Shown here piece after piece: positions 14,206 through 25,103 of a stretch of DNA of 64,000 nt. This stretch comes from Spinellus fusiger (lineage: Eukaryota > Mucoromycota > Mucoromycetes > Mucorales > Phycomycetaceae). The notes beneath the pieces were generated by a model. The model was not told the DNA's origin. It did not search any database and worked only from the letters and a program-made list of their open reading frames with translations. How positions within the stretch are numbered: the stretch's first letter is position 1; every line of letters begins with the position of its first letter. The stretch spans positions 1 to 64,000 of the forward strand of contig JALLLS010000091.1 of the NCBI GenBank assembly GCA_025094145.1, given 5' to 3'. A program made the position numbers and the translations under genes.

Positions 14206-15654
14206 GCGTTCTGATCTATGATTGAACCTCTTGTTCACCAAGTTCTTATTATCTTCATATCTCATCTATATCAATATATCTCTTTTCCCTTCTTTAACTG
14301 AACTATCTTAATATCATATATATGTATAAGTTAAATTTGTAATAAGCACTTTGCTAATCTTGCAATACTGGTTGGATTGAATAAACAAGTGTACATGAGT
14401 AATTAAAAAAGAGTTAGGATTTTACCAATGTTGTTCATATGCACACTTTGTGTACTGAGTATTTCTATTTCTTTTTTAAATAATACTAACCAAAAATAAG
14501 GTCTCAACATTAATAGATAAAACTGTTTAGCTCAATAGTATGGTGGGAATATGTTTATAGTTGGTAACAAGAGTCGGGCTATAGTTTTTTCTTTTTCTCT
14601 CTCTCTTTCCTCCTCTATTAATGTTTTACTCTGGACAATGGATCCAATAAATACATATATGTTTTCTTAAATAAATAGCGATCATATTCATGAGAAAGAC
14701 AATAGTCCATTGAACCTGGTCATACGTTTCATTTCAGAGATACAAGGAAAGTCTGCATGAGATAACATTATTTGTCACAAGAAGGTACACAACTTTCAAG
14801 CTCTAGTAGTACTTCTACCTGATTTATAAATGTGTGTGTGTGTGTGTGTGTTATGAAGGAAAGAAAATAAGAAGAGAAAAGAAAGATGTCTTTTCTTCAA
14901 ATGGTATTGTATTAGTAGGGCAGTTTAGAACTAGCAATGATAAAGACACTACACGTAGCCCCATCAAACAGTATATCTATATCTATAGAATAAAGGCACC
15001 AGACAATCTCTTATGTTTTTAAATAATAAAGATGACACAACCTTTGAGTCAGACACTGACATCCACTAATCTTGAACTATTTGTTTTCTTTTCCCATCTC
15101 ATTGTTTAATGTCTTTACAGAAAGTAGAGACACTATGTAACAGTCTTATTTCTTATTAAAAGAAATTGTACACAGATGATAGAATTCTATGAACACTCAA
15201 AAGATCTTGGTACTGCTATTCAATATGCGTTTTAGACTTTGCTTATCAGATGAAGAAAAGATTGAGTGTAAACAAGTAACTCATTCTTAGAGTCATTCTT
15301 ATCAGATCTTTCTAACTACTTTTTTTTTCATCTTTAGAGACTAAAATTAAGAGACAAATACTCTATAGGTCATTATGGTGATATACTATGTAAAGATGAT
15401 AAACATACATTACATTTGATCTGTTAGATGAAATAAAGATTAAGTAAAAAAATAAAATGGTATCTTAGTATATAATATAATATAATATTATATTATATTA
15501 CATTTCCCAAAACTTCATTCTATGAATTCTCAGACTACTTATTTATATATTTTGCTATGATACTAGAGTATGAGTTTTTTTTAAAAAAAAATATATATAT
15601 TTATATATTTATAACTCTTTTGTGATAAAAGTACATATTATATTTTATTATGTA
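14206..15654. other. Intergenic, no gene recognised
   Basis: Strongly AT-rich. It contains a (GT)n microsatellite at about 14830-14851 and an alternating TATAATATAATATTATATTA palindromic tract near 15469-15500. No gene seen. Confidence 0.5.
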
Positions 15655-16805
15655 CACACCCAAAGATTTTTCTGGTCTTTAAGCGGTGATATCTCCTTCC
15701 TTTTACGTAAAAGAAAAAACTCACCTCATATGGTGCGGCGTTTAAAATCAAAGGTTTGCAAGTGTCCAAATAATTGTTTCCTTTTGTGGATACCTCAATA
15801 TCAAATTGTATTATCAATGGAATATATTGTTTATGAATAATATTGTTTATTGTAATAGTATAGATAATACTATACAGTCACTATATCTACTGCCTAAGTG
15901 CATTCCATCATAGCAATAGAATCTATACCCTAAAGGCCTTATGCCTTATTCTTGGGAAATAGATAGCTGTGCTTAAGAGTATACTCTAGAAAGTATAGAC
16001 AGTCTTCTATACTGTCTATGACTAATTTGAGGGCCTTTACTTAATAACAATACAATAAGTCTCTTATGGATTACAATGAACTCGATCTCAGATAAAGACA
16101 TTATTTATCTTTTTTATCTCAAGAATAGTCTTTGGTGGTGTCTACAACTTTCTTCTATTGCTTTGCATTGTTAATTATAGCACATTGCCTGGCTTATTTA
16201 TGCTCATCTTGACAAGTAATTAGGTATCAAGTTGTATGGGCAGTGTGGGAAATAAAAATAAAAAAGGAAGGGATTGTCAAAACAAATAATAATATTTCTC
16301 TCTCTATTCTGGTAATGTATACACTGGCCTTCACTCATGGAATTCACAAGTCAAACAGTTCACACTCTATTTGCCTTGAGCCTAAAAGACAGTATTAGAA
16401 ACAATACTTTGTTCCCACTAAGCACCACTGTTAATTATAGTTAAAATGAGAGAGTTGCTTAAGAGTTTATAGATATTCAGTCAATGAATGGCTATATTTT
16501 TTTTTATAATAAACACTTTTCAAGCAGTGTTATACATCCTCATTGTGGGCTTAAGGATAGCACATTATGTTAAACAATAAATGTAGTGACTGAGTTGTAA
16601 TATTGACTTTATCTCTTCTTTTTATAGCCAACTTTATAGTGTTTAATTGCAAAGTCAATAGTCAATGCTAAAATAGGCAAACAGAGTTTGAAATAGTTTA
16701 TCTATACAACAAAAGGGCCTCTTTAAATACATTAGCCAATAACAAGAATATTATGAATTTATTGTCTGTGTAATTCTTTTTATATCCCAAAAATCTTTAG
16801 GTGTG
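15655..16805. mobile_element. Non-autonomous DNA element M (copy 1), TA-flanked
   Basis: Ends are inverted: CACACCCAAAGATTTTTC at the left and, reverse-complemented, CACACCTAAAGATTTTTG at the right, each next to TA (15653-15654 and 16806-16807), as in Tc1/mariner insertions. About 1.15 kb, with no transposase frame. A related copy (M2) is at 21778-24430 and a third, partial one near 60195-60795. The left 204 bp (15655-15858) are only about 75% like the matching part of M2, whereas everything from 15859 onward is nearly identical because it lies in the large inverted duplication. Confidence 0.65.
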
Positions 16806-16859
16806 TAGGCTTCTGTGTAATGACTGAGTTACCGAGTTCTGCATAATTAAGTACACATA

Positions 16860-18480
16860 CACTATTTTCACTTATTATTGTCGCACTTTTAGAGAAAAAT
16901 ATGTCGCATTAATAAATTAAAATATGTCGCATTAATAAATTAAAACTTGACGTACTAATGGGATAAAATATGTCGCATTAATTAATTAAAATTTGGCATA
17001 GTAAAAGATTTAAAACTGGCGTATTCTAAGTACTTGAGGTTTTCTTACATATTACTTTTCTTAAAAAATGAATAACATTGTGCACGAAGACGGCCAAGGA
17101 AATATCTATAATGAAGGCATAGCCGTTACAGTAGTGGAGATGGAGGTAGACGAGGAGACGTACCCCATTGAGACGGTTACAAATTTCGGGATGTACCTTG
17201 ACCTCAAACCACCCGAGAAGCCAGAAAGAAGAACTGTACAACAATCCGTAGACAGAGATGTCAATACGGAAGAGGATAACAGAGCTCCTGGTATCCACAG
17301 GCATTACAAAGATTCCGAAAAAGAGCAGTTGTTTGTATTGATTTATGAAAGGGGTATGAGCGTCAGAGCTGCTGCGCTGAAACTTCAAATCCACCCACGC
17401 ACTGCTCAGCGATGGTAATCAAACGATCAGCAGAACCCTCAGACATTCATTGCCAGAAAAGAAGGTAGTGGAAGGCCAGTTGGTAGACTAGCACTACTTG
17501 ACGATAGCCATAAAAGATTTTTGGTCGATTTATTGGACGATCAGCCCTCTTTAGTCCTGGATCAAATGATGGAGAGTTTAGAACGTCTTTTATGATTTGG
17601 AGATATCGAAAACACTCTCTATAATTTTGTCACCAAAAATTGTATGATCAGTCTGAAAAGAGCCCATTTTCATTCAGTTGACCGCAATAGTCCTGAAAAG
17701 ATCAAGAATCGAAAGGAGTGGGTACAGAAATGGATGGAGACAGATGTGGACTACATGAGCAACTGTGTCTTTATAGATGAAGCGGCATTCCACATCAACA
17801 TGAAGCGTACTTTTGCTTGGTCAAAAGTAGGTATCGTGTAGTAGTAAAAGTACCAAGAACGAGGGCCAAAACAACAACAACTATTATGGGAGCAATATCT
17901 GCTCAGGCCTTGTCAATATAAAAGTAAGACGGCCTCGAATGTTGCCTGTTCAAAGAAGAGAAAACTGCTGGATCTGGTGGGCCTTCTCGAAAACAAAGCA
18001 AAGGCACTGTACTGGCCACTATCTTAATTTCTTGAGCGATACAATGGATGTCATGGACAATTATCCAGATGTTTTCAAGGACAATACTTGATTATGGACA
18101 ACGCCCCTATCCATATGAATGAAGACATTAAAAGCTTCATTGAAATCCGTGGGTATAGATGTGTTTATCTTCCTCCTTACTCACCAGATTTGAATCCCAT
18201 CGAGCAATTCTGGTCTGTTTGCAAAAGCAGTCAAAAGAGAAAGACTCTTGGAAGAAGAAACGCTATCATCTAGAATCGCCGATGCATCTAACCAAGTTCT
18301 TCTTGGTGATCTCAGAGAATTGCTTACAAGAGAAGCCTCTTTAAAAATAAAACATTTATGTCGCATTTGTCGCATCCAACTTATACGCCATCTTTTAATT
18401 TATTAATGCGACAAGTTTTTTTCCACTTGTGCGCTAAGTTTTTTTTTCCAAAAGTGCGACAATAATAAGTGAAAATAGTG
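16860..18480 (+). mobile_element. Tc1/mariner-type element A (defective)
   Basis: TA-flanked (16858-16859, 18481-18482). The inverted ends read CACTATTTTCACTTATTATT at the left and its complement at the right, followed by repeated subterminal ATGTCGCATTAATAAATTAA-like motifs. Same family as element B, its inverted duplicate. Confidence 0.9.
17068..18344 (+). pseudogene. Tc1/mariner DDE transposase of element A, broken
   Basis: Begins MNNIVHEDGQGN and runs 116 codons identical to the element B product, through the YLDLKPPEK motif and a helix-turn-helix (VRAAALKLQIHPRTAQRW), to the same in-frame TAA. Downstream blocks of the DDE domain are visible in separate frames: NCVFIDEAAFHINMKRTFAW (first Asp), IMDNAPIH (second Asp) and PPYSPDLNPIEQFW (Glu). 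At least five single-base deletions and a ~30-bp deletion after QVLLGDLRE separate them, so no functional transposase is possible from this copy. Confidence 0.9.
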
Positions 18481-18482
18481 TA

Positions 18483-20062
18483 CAGTATTTCTCGAATTAT
18501 TCACGCACTTGACGAAAAAAAATCACGCACTTGAAAGAAAAAAAAATCAAGCACTAACTAAAAAAAAATCAAGTATAAAATGAATAAAAATTCGTGCAAA
18601 GTTAAAATTACACTTGCTTTGCTTTTATTAAGAACAACAAAATATTTTTGAGATGTCAACCTTTTATTATGACGATGGCGAAGGGATGTTGACGGACGAA
18701 AACGGAAATGAAGTCATTGAATACGAGATGGAGGTTGACAATGAGCAATATCCTCTCACTTCAATAGCTACTTTTACCTCTTACCTGGATCTCAAACCTC
18801 CAGAGAAGTCACTGAAAATGACTAAAACCAAAGAAAAACCTTCCAGCTCGAAAAAAACCAATTCTGATAAAAAAAAGATAGTACATACCGGAAATACAAA
18901 AAGGAAGACATGGAAAATTTTTATTTCCTGGTGTTTGAGAAGAACATGTCCATTCGTGGCGCTACTAGAGAGTTAAAAATACCTCCGGGTACTGCTCAAC
19001 ATGGCATACTAAAGGAGTAGAAAGTCTAGAAAAGGGCAAAGATCTATGCTTAAGAAAACCAGGAAGCGGTAGACCTGTTGGGAGACCATTGACGATAAAC
19101 TCTGAACAAAAAGAGTATCTTATAGATCTCATAGATCAAAAGCCAAGCATTGTTTTGGATGAGATGATGGAGGATCTTACTAGTCGTTTTAAAGATCTGG
19201 AAATATCAAGATCTTCTCTCCACAAGTTTATTACTACTAAATGCAATATATCACTGAAAAGAGCTCACTTCCAGCCCGAAGAGCACAATAGTGAAACGAA
19301 GATAGAAGCTAGATTCCAATGGGTTACTGAGATTTTGAAGACTGATATTGATTATTTGAGCAATTGCGTCTTTATCGATGAGTCTATTTCAACATCAACA
19401 TGAAGCGAAGTATGGCATGGGCCACGGTAGGAGAGACACCAGTAGTGCGAGTTCCCAAGACAAGAGCAAAATCGCATACCATCATAGGAGCTATATCCCA
19501 TTTAGGCGTGATAAATATACGACTGAAGACCCCAAAGGTCATAGCTCCTTCAAAAAAGAGAAAAGGGCCTGGTGGAGCTACCAAAAAAACCAGAGAAAGG
19601 AAAAGGAGGAACCGTAACTGGACATTATTTCAACTTTGTGGCTGAAACAATAAGTACTATTAATCAATACGAAGAGTTCAAGGGACATTATCTAATAATG
19701 GACAATTGTCCTATTCATAACCATGGTGATATCAGAAAGTATATTGAAGCTCATGGCTATGGCTGAATTTACCTCCCGCCCTACTCACCTGAACTCAATC
19801 CGATTGAGCAATTCTGGTCAGTATGCAAAAGTAAAGTGAAGAGAGAAACACTCTTAGAAGAGGAGACACTATCTTCAAAAATTAGAGGCTTGCAACCAAG
19901 TACTTACCAGTGACCTACAAGGTTTTTGCAGATCTTCGGTTGCAAGATTCGAAGATTATTTAAACAGAAAGCCGATTTAATAAACATCAATGCACGAATT
20001 TTTATTCATTTTGTGCGTGATTTTTTTTTCGTCAAGTGCGTGAATAATTTCGAGAAATACTG
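18483..20062 (+). mobile_element. Tc1/mariner-type element C at the centre of the palindrome
   Basis: TA on both sides (18481-18482 and 20063-20064). The terminal inverted repeats CAGTATTTCTCGAA-TTATTCACGCACTTGACG are ~50 bp and almost perfect. Different family from A/B but related through the transposase. The foldback MITE at 33349-33547 shares these ends. Confidence 0.92.
18653..19981 (+). pseudogene. Tc1/mariner DDE transposase of element C, broken
   Basis: Starts MSTFYYDDGEGM and shares the EYEMEVDNEQYPL...YLDLKPPEK N-terminus with the A/B transposase. DDE blocks NCVFIDE, LIMDNCPIHNH and LPPYSPELNPIEQFWSVCKS are present. Frame changes lie near 18950-19010 and around 19385, and a TGA interrupts just before the last block (AHGYG-stop-IYLPPY). 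The product would end ...FEDYLNRKPI. Length would be about 430 residues, as in element B. Confidence 0.88.
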
Positions 20063-20064
20063 TA

Positions 20065-21723
20065 CACTATTTTCACTTATTATTGTCGCACTTTTGGAAA
20101 AAAACTTAGCGCACAAGTGGAAAAAAACTTGTCGCATTAATAAATTAAAAGATGGCGTATAAGTTGGATGCGACAAATGCGACATAAATGTTTTATTTTT
20201 AAAGAGGCTTCTCTTGTAAGCAATCCTCAAATCTATCGACAGAGTATTTGCAAAACCCTCTGAGGTCACCGAGAAGAACTTGGTTAGATGCATCGGCGAT
20301 TCTAGATGACAGAGTTTCTTCTTCCAAGAGTCTTTCTCTTTTTAACCTGCTTTTGCAAACAGACCAGAATTGCTCAATGGGATCCAACTCTGGTGAGTAA
20401 GGAGGAAGATAAACACACTTGTACCCACGGCCTTCAATGAAGCTTTTAGTGTCTTCATCCATGTGGATGGGGGCGCTGTCCATAATCAAATAATTATCCT
20501 TGAAAACATCTGGAAAATTGTCCATGACATCCATTGTATCGCTCAAGAAATTAAGATAGTGGCCAGTAGCAGTGCCTTTGCTTTGTTTTCGAGAAGGCCC
20601 ACTAGATCCAGCAGTTTTTCTCTTCTTTGAAACAGGCAACATTCGAGGCCATCTTACTTTTATGTTGACAAGGCCTTGAGCAGATGTTGCTCCCATAATA
20701 GTTGTTGTTTTGGCCCTCGTTCTTGGTACTTTTACTACTGCACGAGTACCTAATTTTGACCAAGCAAAAGTACGCTTCATGTTGATGTGGAATGCCGCCT
20801 CATCTATAAAGACACAGTTGCTCATGTAGTCCATGTCTGTCTCCATCCATTTCTGTACCCACTCCTTTCGATTCTTGATCTTTTCAGGACTATTACGATC
20901 AACTGAATGAAAATAGGCTCTTTTCAGACTAATCATACAATTTTTGGTGACAAAATTATAGAGAGCTGTTTTCGATATCTCTAAATCAATAAAAGACGTT
21001 CTTAAACTCTCCATCATTTGATCCAGGACTAAAGAGGGCTGATCGTCCAATAAATCGACCAAAAATCTTTTATGGCTATCGTCAAGTAGTGCTAGTCTAC
21101 CAACTGGCCTTCCACTACCTTCTTTTCTGGCAATGAATGTCTGAGGGTTCTGCTGATCGTTTGATTACCATCGCTGAGCAGTGCGTGGGTGGATTTGAAG
21201 TTTCAGCGCAGCAGCTCTGACGCTCATACCCCTTTCATAAATCAATACAAACAACTGCTCTTTTTCGGAATCTTTGTAATGCCTGTGGATACCAGGAGCT
21301 CTGTTATCCTCTTCCGTATTGACATCTCTGTCTACGGATTGTTGTACAGTTCTTCTTTCTGGCTTCTCGGGTGGTTTGAGGTCAAGGTACATCCCGAAAT
21401 TTGTAACCGTCTCAATGGGGTACGTCTCCTCGTCTACCTCCATCTCCACTACTGTAACGGCTATGCCTTCATTATAGATATTTCCTTGGCCGTCTTCGTG
21501 CACAATGTTATTCATTTTTTAAGAAAAGTAATATGTAAGAAAACCTCAAGTACTTAGAATACGCCAGTTTTAAATCTTTTACTATGCCAAATTTTAATTA
21601 ATTAATGCGACATATTTTATCCCATTAGTACGTCAAGTTTTAATTTATTAATGCGACATATTTTAATTTATTAATGCGACATATTTTTCTCTAAAAGTGC
21701 GACAATAATAAGTGAAAATAGTG
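20065..21723 (-). mobile_element. Tc1/mariner-type element B (best-preserved copy)
   Basis: Inverted duplicate of element A, TA-flanked (20063-20064, 21724-21725), 1659 bp. The ends match those of A. Confidence 0.92.
20199..21515 (-). pseudogene. Tc1/mariner DD34E transposase of element B, one in-frame stop
   Basis: A single frame of 439 codons is interrupted only by TAA at 21165-21167, splitting it into 116 and 287+ residues in the same frame. The N-terminal part holds the YLDLKPPEK motif and a helix-turn-helix. The DDE triad is visible as NCVFIDEAAFH, LIMDSAPIH and PPYSPELDPIEQFWS, with 34 residues between the second Asp and the Glu, typical of Tc1-like enzymes. The stop is shared with copy A, so it predates the duplication. 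Possibilities are a nonsense mutation, a removed intron I cannot define, or readthrough. The family excises and inserts at TA dinucleotides in nuclear DNA. Confidence 0.88.
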
Positions 21724-22895
21724 TATGTGTACTTAATTATGCAGAACTCGGTAACTCAGTCATTACACAGAAGCCTACACACCTAAAGATTTTTGGGATA
21801 TAAAAAGAATTACACAGACAATAAATTCATAATATTCTTGTTATTGGCTAATGTATTTAAAGAGGCCCTTTTGTTGTATAGATAAACTATTTCAAACTCT
21901 GTTTGCCTATTTTAGCATTGACTATTGACTTTGCAATTAAACACTATAAAGTTGGCTATAAAAAGGAGATAAAGTCAATATTACAACTCAGTCACTACAT
22001 TTATTGTTTAACATAATGTGCTATCCTTAAGCCCACAATGAGGATGTATAACACTGCTTGAAAAGTGTTTATTATAAAAAAAAATATAGCCATTCATTGA
22101 CTGAATATCTATAAACTCTTAAGCAACTCTCTCATTTTAACTATAATTAACAGTGGTGCTTAGTGGGAACAAAGTATTGTTTCTAATACTGTCTTTTAGG
22201 CTCAAGGCAAATAGAGTGTGAACTGTTTGACTTGTGAATTCCATGAGTGAAGGCCAGTGTATACATTACCAGAATAGAGAGAGAAATATTATTATTTGTT
22301 TTGACAATCCCTTCCTTTTTTATTTTTATTTCCCACACTGCCCATACAACTTGATACCTAATTACTTGTCAAGATGAGCATAAATAAGCCAGGCAATGTG
22401 CTATAATTAACAATGCAAAGCAATAGAAGAAAGTTGTAGACACCACCAAAGACTATTCTTGAGATAAAAAAGATAAATAATGTCTTTATCTGAGATCGAG
22501 TTCATTGTAATCCATAAGAGACTTATTGTATTGTTATTAAGTAAAGGCCCTCAAATTAGTCATAGACAGTATAGAAGACTGTCTATACTTTCTAGAGTAT
22601 ACTCTTAAGCACAGCTATCTATTTCCCAAGAATAAGGCATAAGGCCTTTAGGGTATAGATTCTATTGCTATGATGGAATGCACTTAGGCAGTAGATATAG
22701 TGACTGTATAGTATTATCTATAATATTGTTCAGAAACGGCCGGGAACAAGAGTTGTATTTCTCAAAGCTCTATACTACAACAATTACAACTACTTGTATA
22801 CTTTTCAGATTATGCTGAATTAATCTAATTAATACAATAGCAATGTCTCTTGGAATTTGCATATCAATTTCCTTTAAATTCTCAACAATATTATA

Positions 22896-24235
22896 CAGCC
22901 ACACAAAATTAGAAAGTATACGACCCCCTAATTTATACATTTTTAAACATGATTCTTCTTCTTTTTACCACAGAATCACATTCCATTAATCAATCTCAAA
23001 TGTCAAACGCAGAATCCTCAACTAAATACTCTAGAGTTTATGATAAGCTTGAAGAAAAGAGAGTAATGAGGTGTTTACTGGCTAAAAAATGAAAAATACT
23101 CCATGGGTAACATTTTAAAGATAATTGGCATTAGCAAGACTACTATCCAAAGGATTATTATTAGAATCATGACTACTGATACACCTCTACCAAGACCTAA
23201 TTCTGGTGTACCAAAAAAAACGAGAGAGACCTCGGACGACTTGAGGCCATTCTAAGAGGCAACCCATTTGCCTCCTATAACTACATAAATTTGGAACTTA
23301 AGTCACATGAGATAATCATCTGTAGAGCAACATTCAGCAAATTCATACACCAGATTGGGTTTGTTTCCTACTTCTCAACACACAATCCAAGGTTGTCTGA
23401 AGAAAATAGGAAGAGAAGACTTGGTTGAGCAAAGAAACAGGTCAATTGGACCCCTGAGGACTGGAGACGCGTCTTATGATCTGATGAGTCACGGTTTGAA
23501 GTAGAAGGTTATCAGGGAGGAACCAGAGTGATTCGAAGATCTGATATAGGCATAAGGCTGCTCATATCATACCTACAACCAAATGAAGGAAAGGTAGCAT
23601 GATGATCTGGAGCTGTTTCTGGGCTGGTAGATTTGGGCCTTTGGTCTTTATTGATGGCACTGTAAATCAGGACGTATATGTCAACATTTTTGCAGAAGTT
23701 TTTCTGCCATGGTTCATTGAATTGAATGAGAAAGAGGACAGGGACTTTATATTCCAAGAAGATGGGGCTAACTGCCATACAGATGGCTATACAACATGGT
23801 AGAAAAACACACATGCAATCAGGCGCTTTGATTACTGTCCTGCCCAAAGTCCTGATCTCAACCCCATTGAACATCTCTGGAGCTGTCTTGATAAGCTTAT
23901 CAATGACAAGAGGGCCGGTATTAATAATATCGATGAGCTCAAGATAGCCTTAGAAGAAGCTTGGGGAAATATTCATGTTGATCTTGCTGAACGTTTAGTG
24001 GGCTCAATGAAGGATCGCTGTCAGGCAGTTATTGATGCCAAAGATGGCTCAACAAAATATTAAATAAAAACTTTTTATAAATACATTAATATAAAAAATA
24101 TGTTAAACTAACTTTGTGTTGAATTTGAAGTCATTAGTATTTGTTTTGAGGTTGTAATATTTATATCCGTGAAGCATGTTTTTTTTTCAGGATTTCAAGA
24201 ATGAAAATCATATACTTTCTGATTTTCTGTGGCTG
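22896..24235 (+). mobile_element. Tc1-type element D (defective)
   Basis: Inverted ends CAGCCACACAAAATTAGAAA and, from the right, CAGCCACAGAAAATCAGAAA. Left flank TA, right flank TG. 1340 bp, nested inside element M copy 2. Confidence 0.82.
23000..24063 (+). pseudogene. Tc1 transposase of element D, broken
   Basis: The frame opens MSNAESSTKYSRVYDK, is stopped near 23090, and reappears downstream with Tc1 DDE blocks WSCFWAGRFGPLVFIDGTVN, FIFQEDGANCHTD (second Asp) and CPAQSPDLNPIEHLWSCLDK (Glu), ending ...MKDRCQAVIDAKDGSTKY at 24063. Several frame changes (for example near 23090, 23215 and 23800) prevent a full product. Roughly 60% similar by eye to the element E product. Confidence 0.85.
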
Positions 24236-24430
24236 TGGTAGAAAACTTTACTCATAAACAATATGTTTTACTGATAATAAAGTTTGATGGTGAGGTATTC
24301 TATAAAAAGAAATAAAAATTTGGACACGCAAACCTTTTTAATTTAATTTAATTTTCATAAAAGGTAATTGTATCATGATATAAAGGGAAAATAATATCAC
24401 CGCTTAGAAGCCAGAAAATCCTTGGGTGTG

Positions 24431-25103
24431 TGGTCAGCGTGAGGAGTCGGGATAAACTTTAGGTGTAGAGATCATTTGGCTTTTGTTTTTAGTATTAGGA
24501 AGGTAAGCGGTGGAATTAAATGTATGCCTATATAGTGCATTAAGTAAGAAATTAAAACTAAAAAGAATAATTTGTCTAATATTTACACTTGTGTAGGCTG
24601 TATCCATGCAATAGTGAAGACCCTTTTCACTAATGTCAGATTATATCATCTGTACATGTGTGTGAGTAACTATAGGCATTAAATAAATTCAAACTATGCT
24701 TAAAACAGTTAGATATAACTATATAATAACTTTGATATTAATCAGTCACTTGCTTGAAATTTTCAATTCATTTTTGAATACCAATTGATTACAATTGAAA
24801 TCATTTGGTGTTTTTATTTTATTTATAGATATTTGATCGTCATAATGATTATCTAATAATTTTGGAATACACTTTATTTTCACAAATTACCCATTCACAT
24901 TTTGAGTAAAATACTGTTAAAAAAATTGTGTGTTTTTTTGTATGTGCTTAAGTTCTTTTTTTTTATTCTTTTTGTTCTTCAAAATTATTAGATGGTTTTT
25001 TACCTATCTGTATTTATAATTGAAAAATTGACCGCGACCCCATACAAAAATAAAAGAAATAAACGATTTTTATTTGTGAGTGGATGATTTGTGGAGTAGT
25101 GTA
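24431..25103. other. Intergenic, AT-rich, no gene
   Basis: Between elements M2/D and E. Homopolymeric T/A tracts only. Confidence 0.5.

Larger units (their letters stand above)
15859..22722. repeat. Large inverted duplication (palindrome), arms 15859-18480 and 20065-22722
   Basis: The left arm (2622 bp) reappears in reverse complement as the right arm (2658 bp). Each arm holds ~950 bp of element M, ~50 bp of unique flank and one full Tc1-type element (A or B). The inner ends meet as GAAAATAGTG-TA and TA-CACTATTTTC, so removing element C (18483-20062) and one TA leaves a palindrome with no spacer. Flanks and transposon ends look ~99% identical. The segment 17581-18345 in the left arm is clearly more diverged, with single-base changes, several one-base deletions and a ~30-bp deletion. 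Confidence 0.9.
21778..24430. mobile_element. Element M, copy 2, with Tc1 element D nested inside
   Basis: Left end CACACCTAAAGATTTTTGGG next to TA (21776-21777); right end ...CAGAAAATCCTTGGGTGTG at 24430 next to TG, a decayed TA. Bases 21778-22722 are the right arm of the palindrome. About 170 bp (22723-22895) have no counterpart in copy 1. Element D then interrupts, and 24236-24430 resume the M sequence. Confidence 0.6.

Noticed and set aside
15469..15500. AT palindrome as a possible replication origin
   Set aside because: Simple TATAATA repetition; nothing else supports an origin.
17026..17394. 122-codon minus-strand frame, duplicated at 21189-21557
   Set aside because: Antisense shadow of the transposase N-terminus; its duplication reflects the palindrome and not selection.
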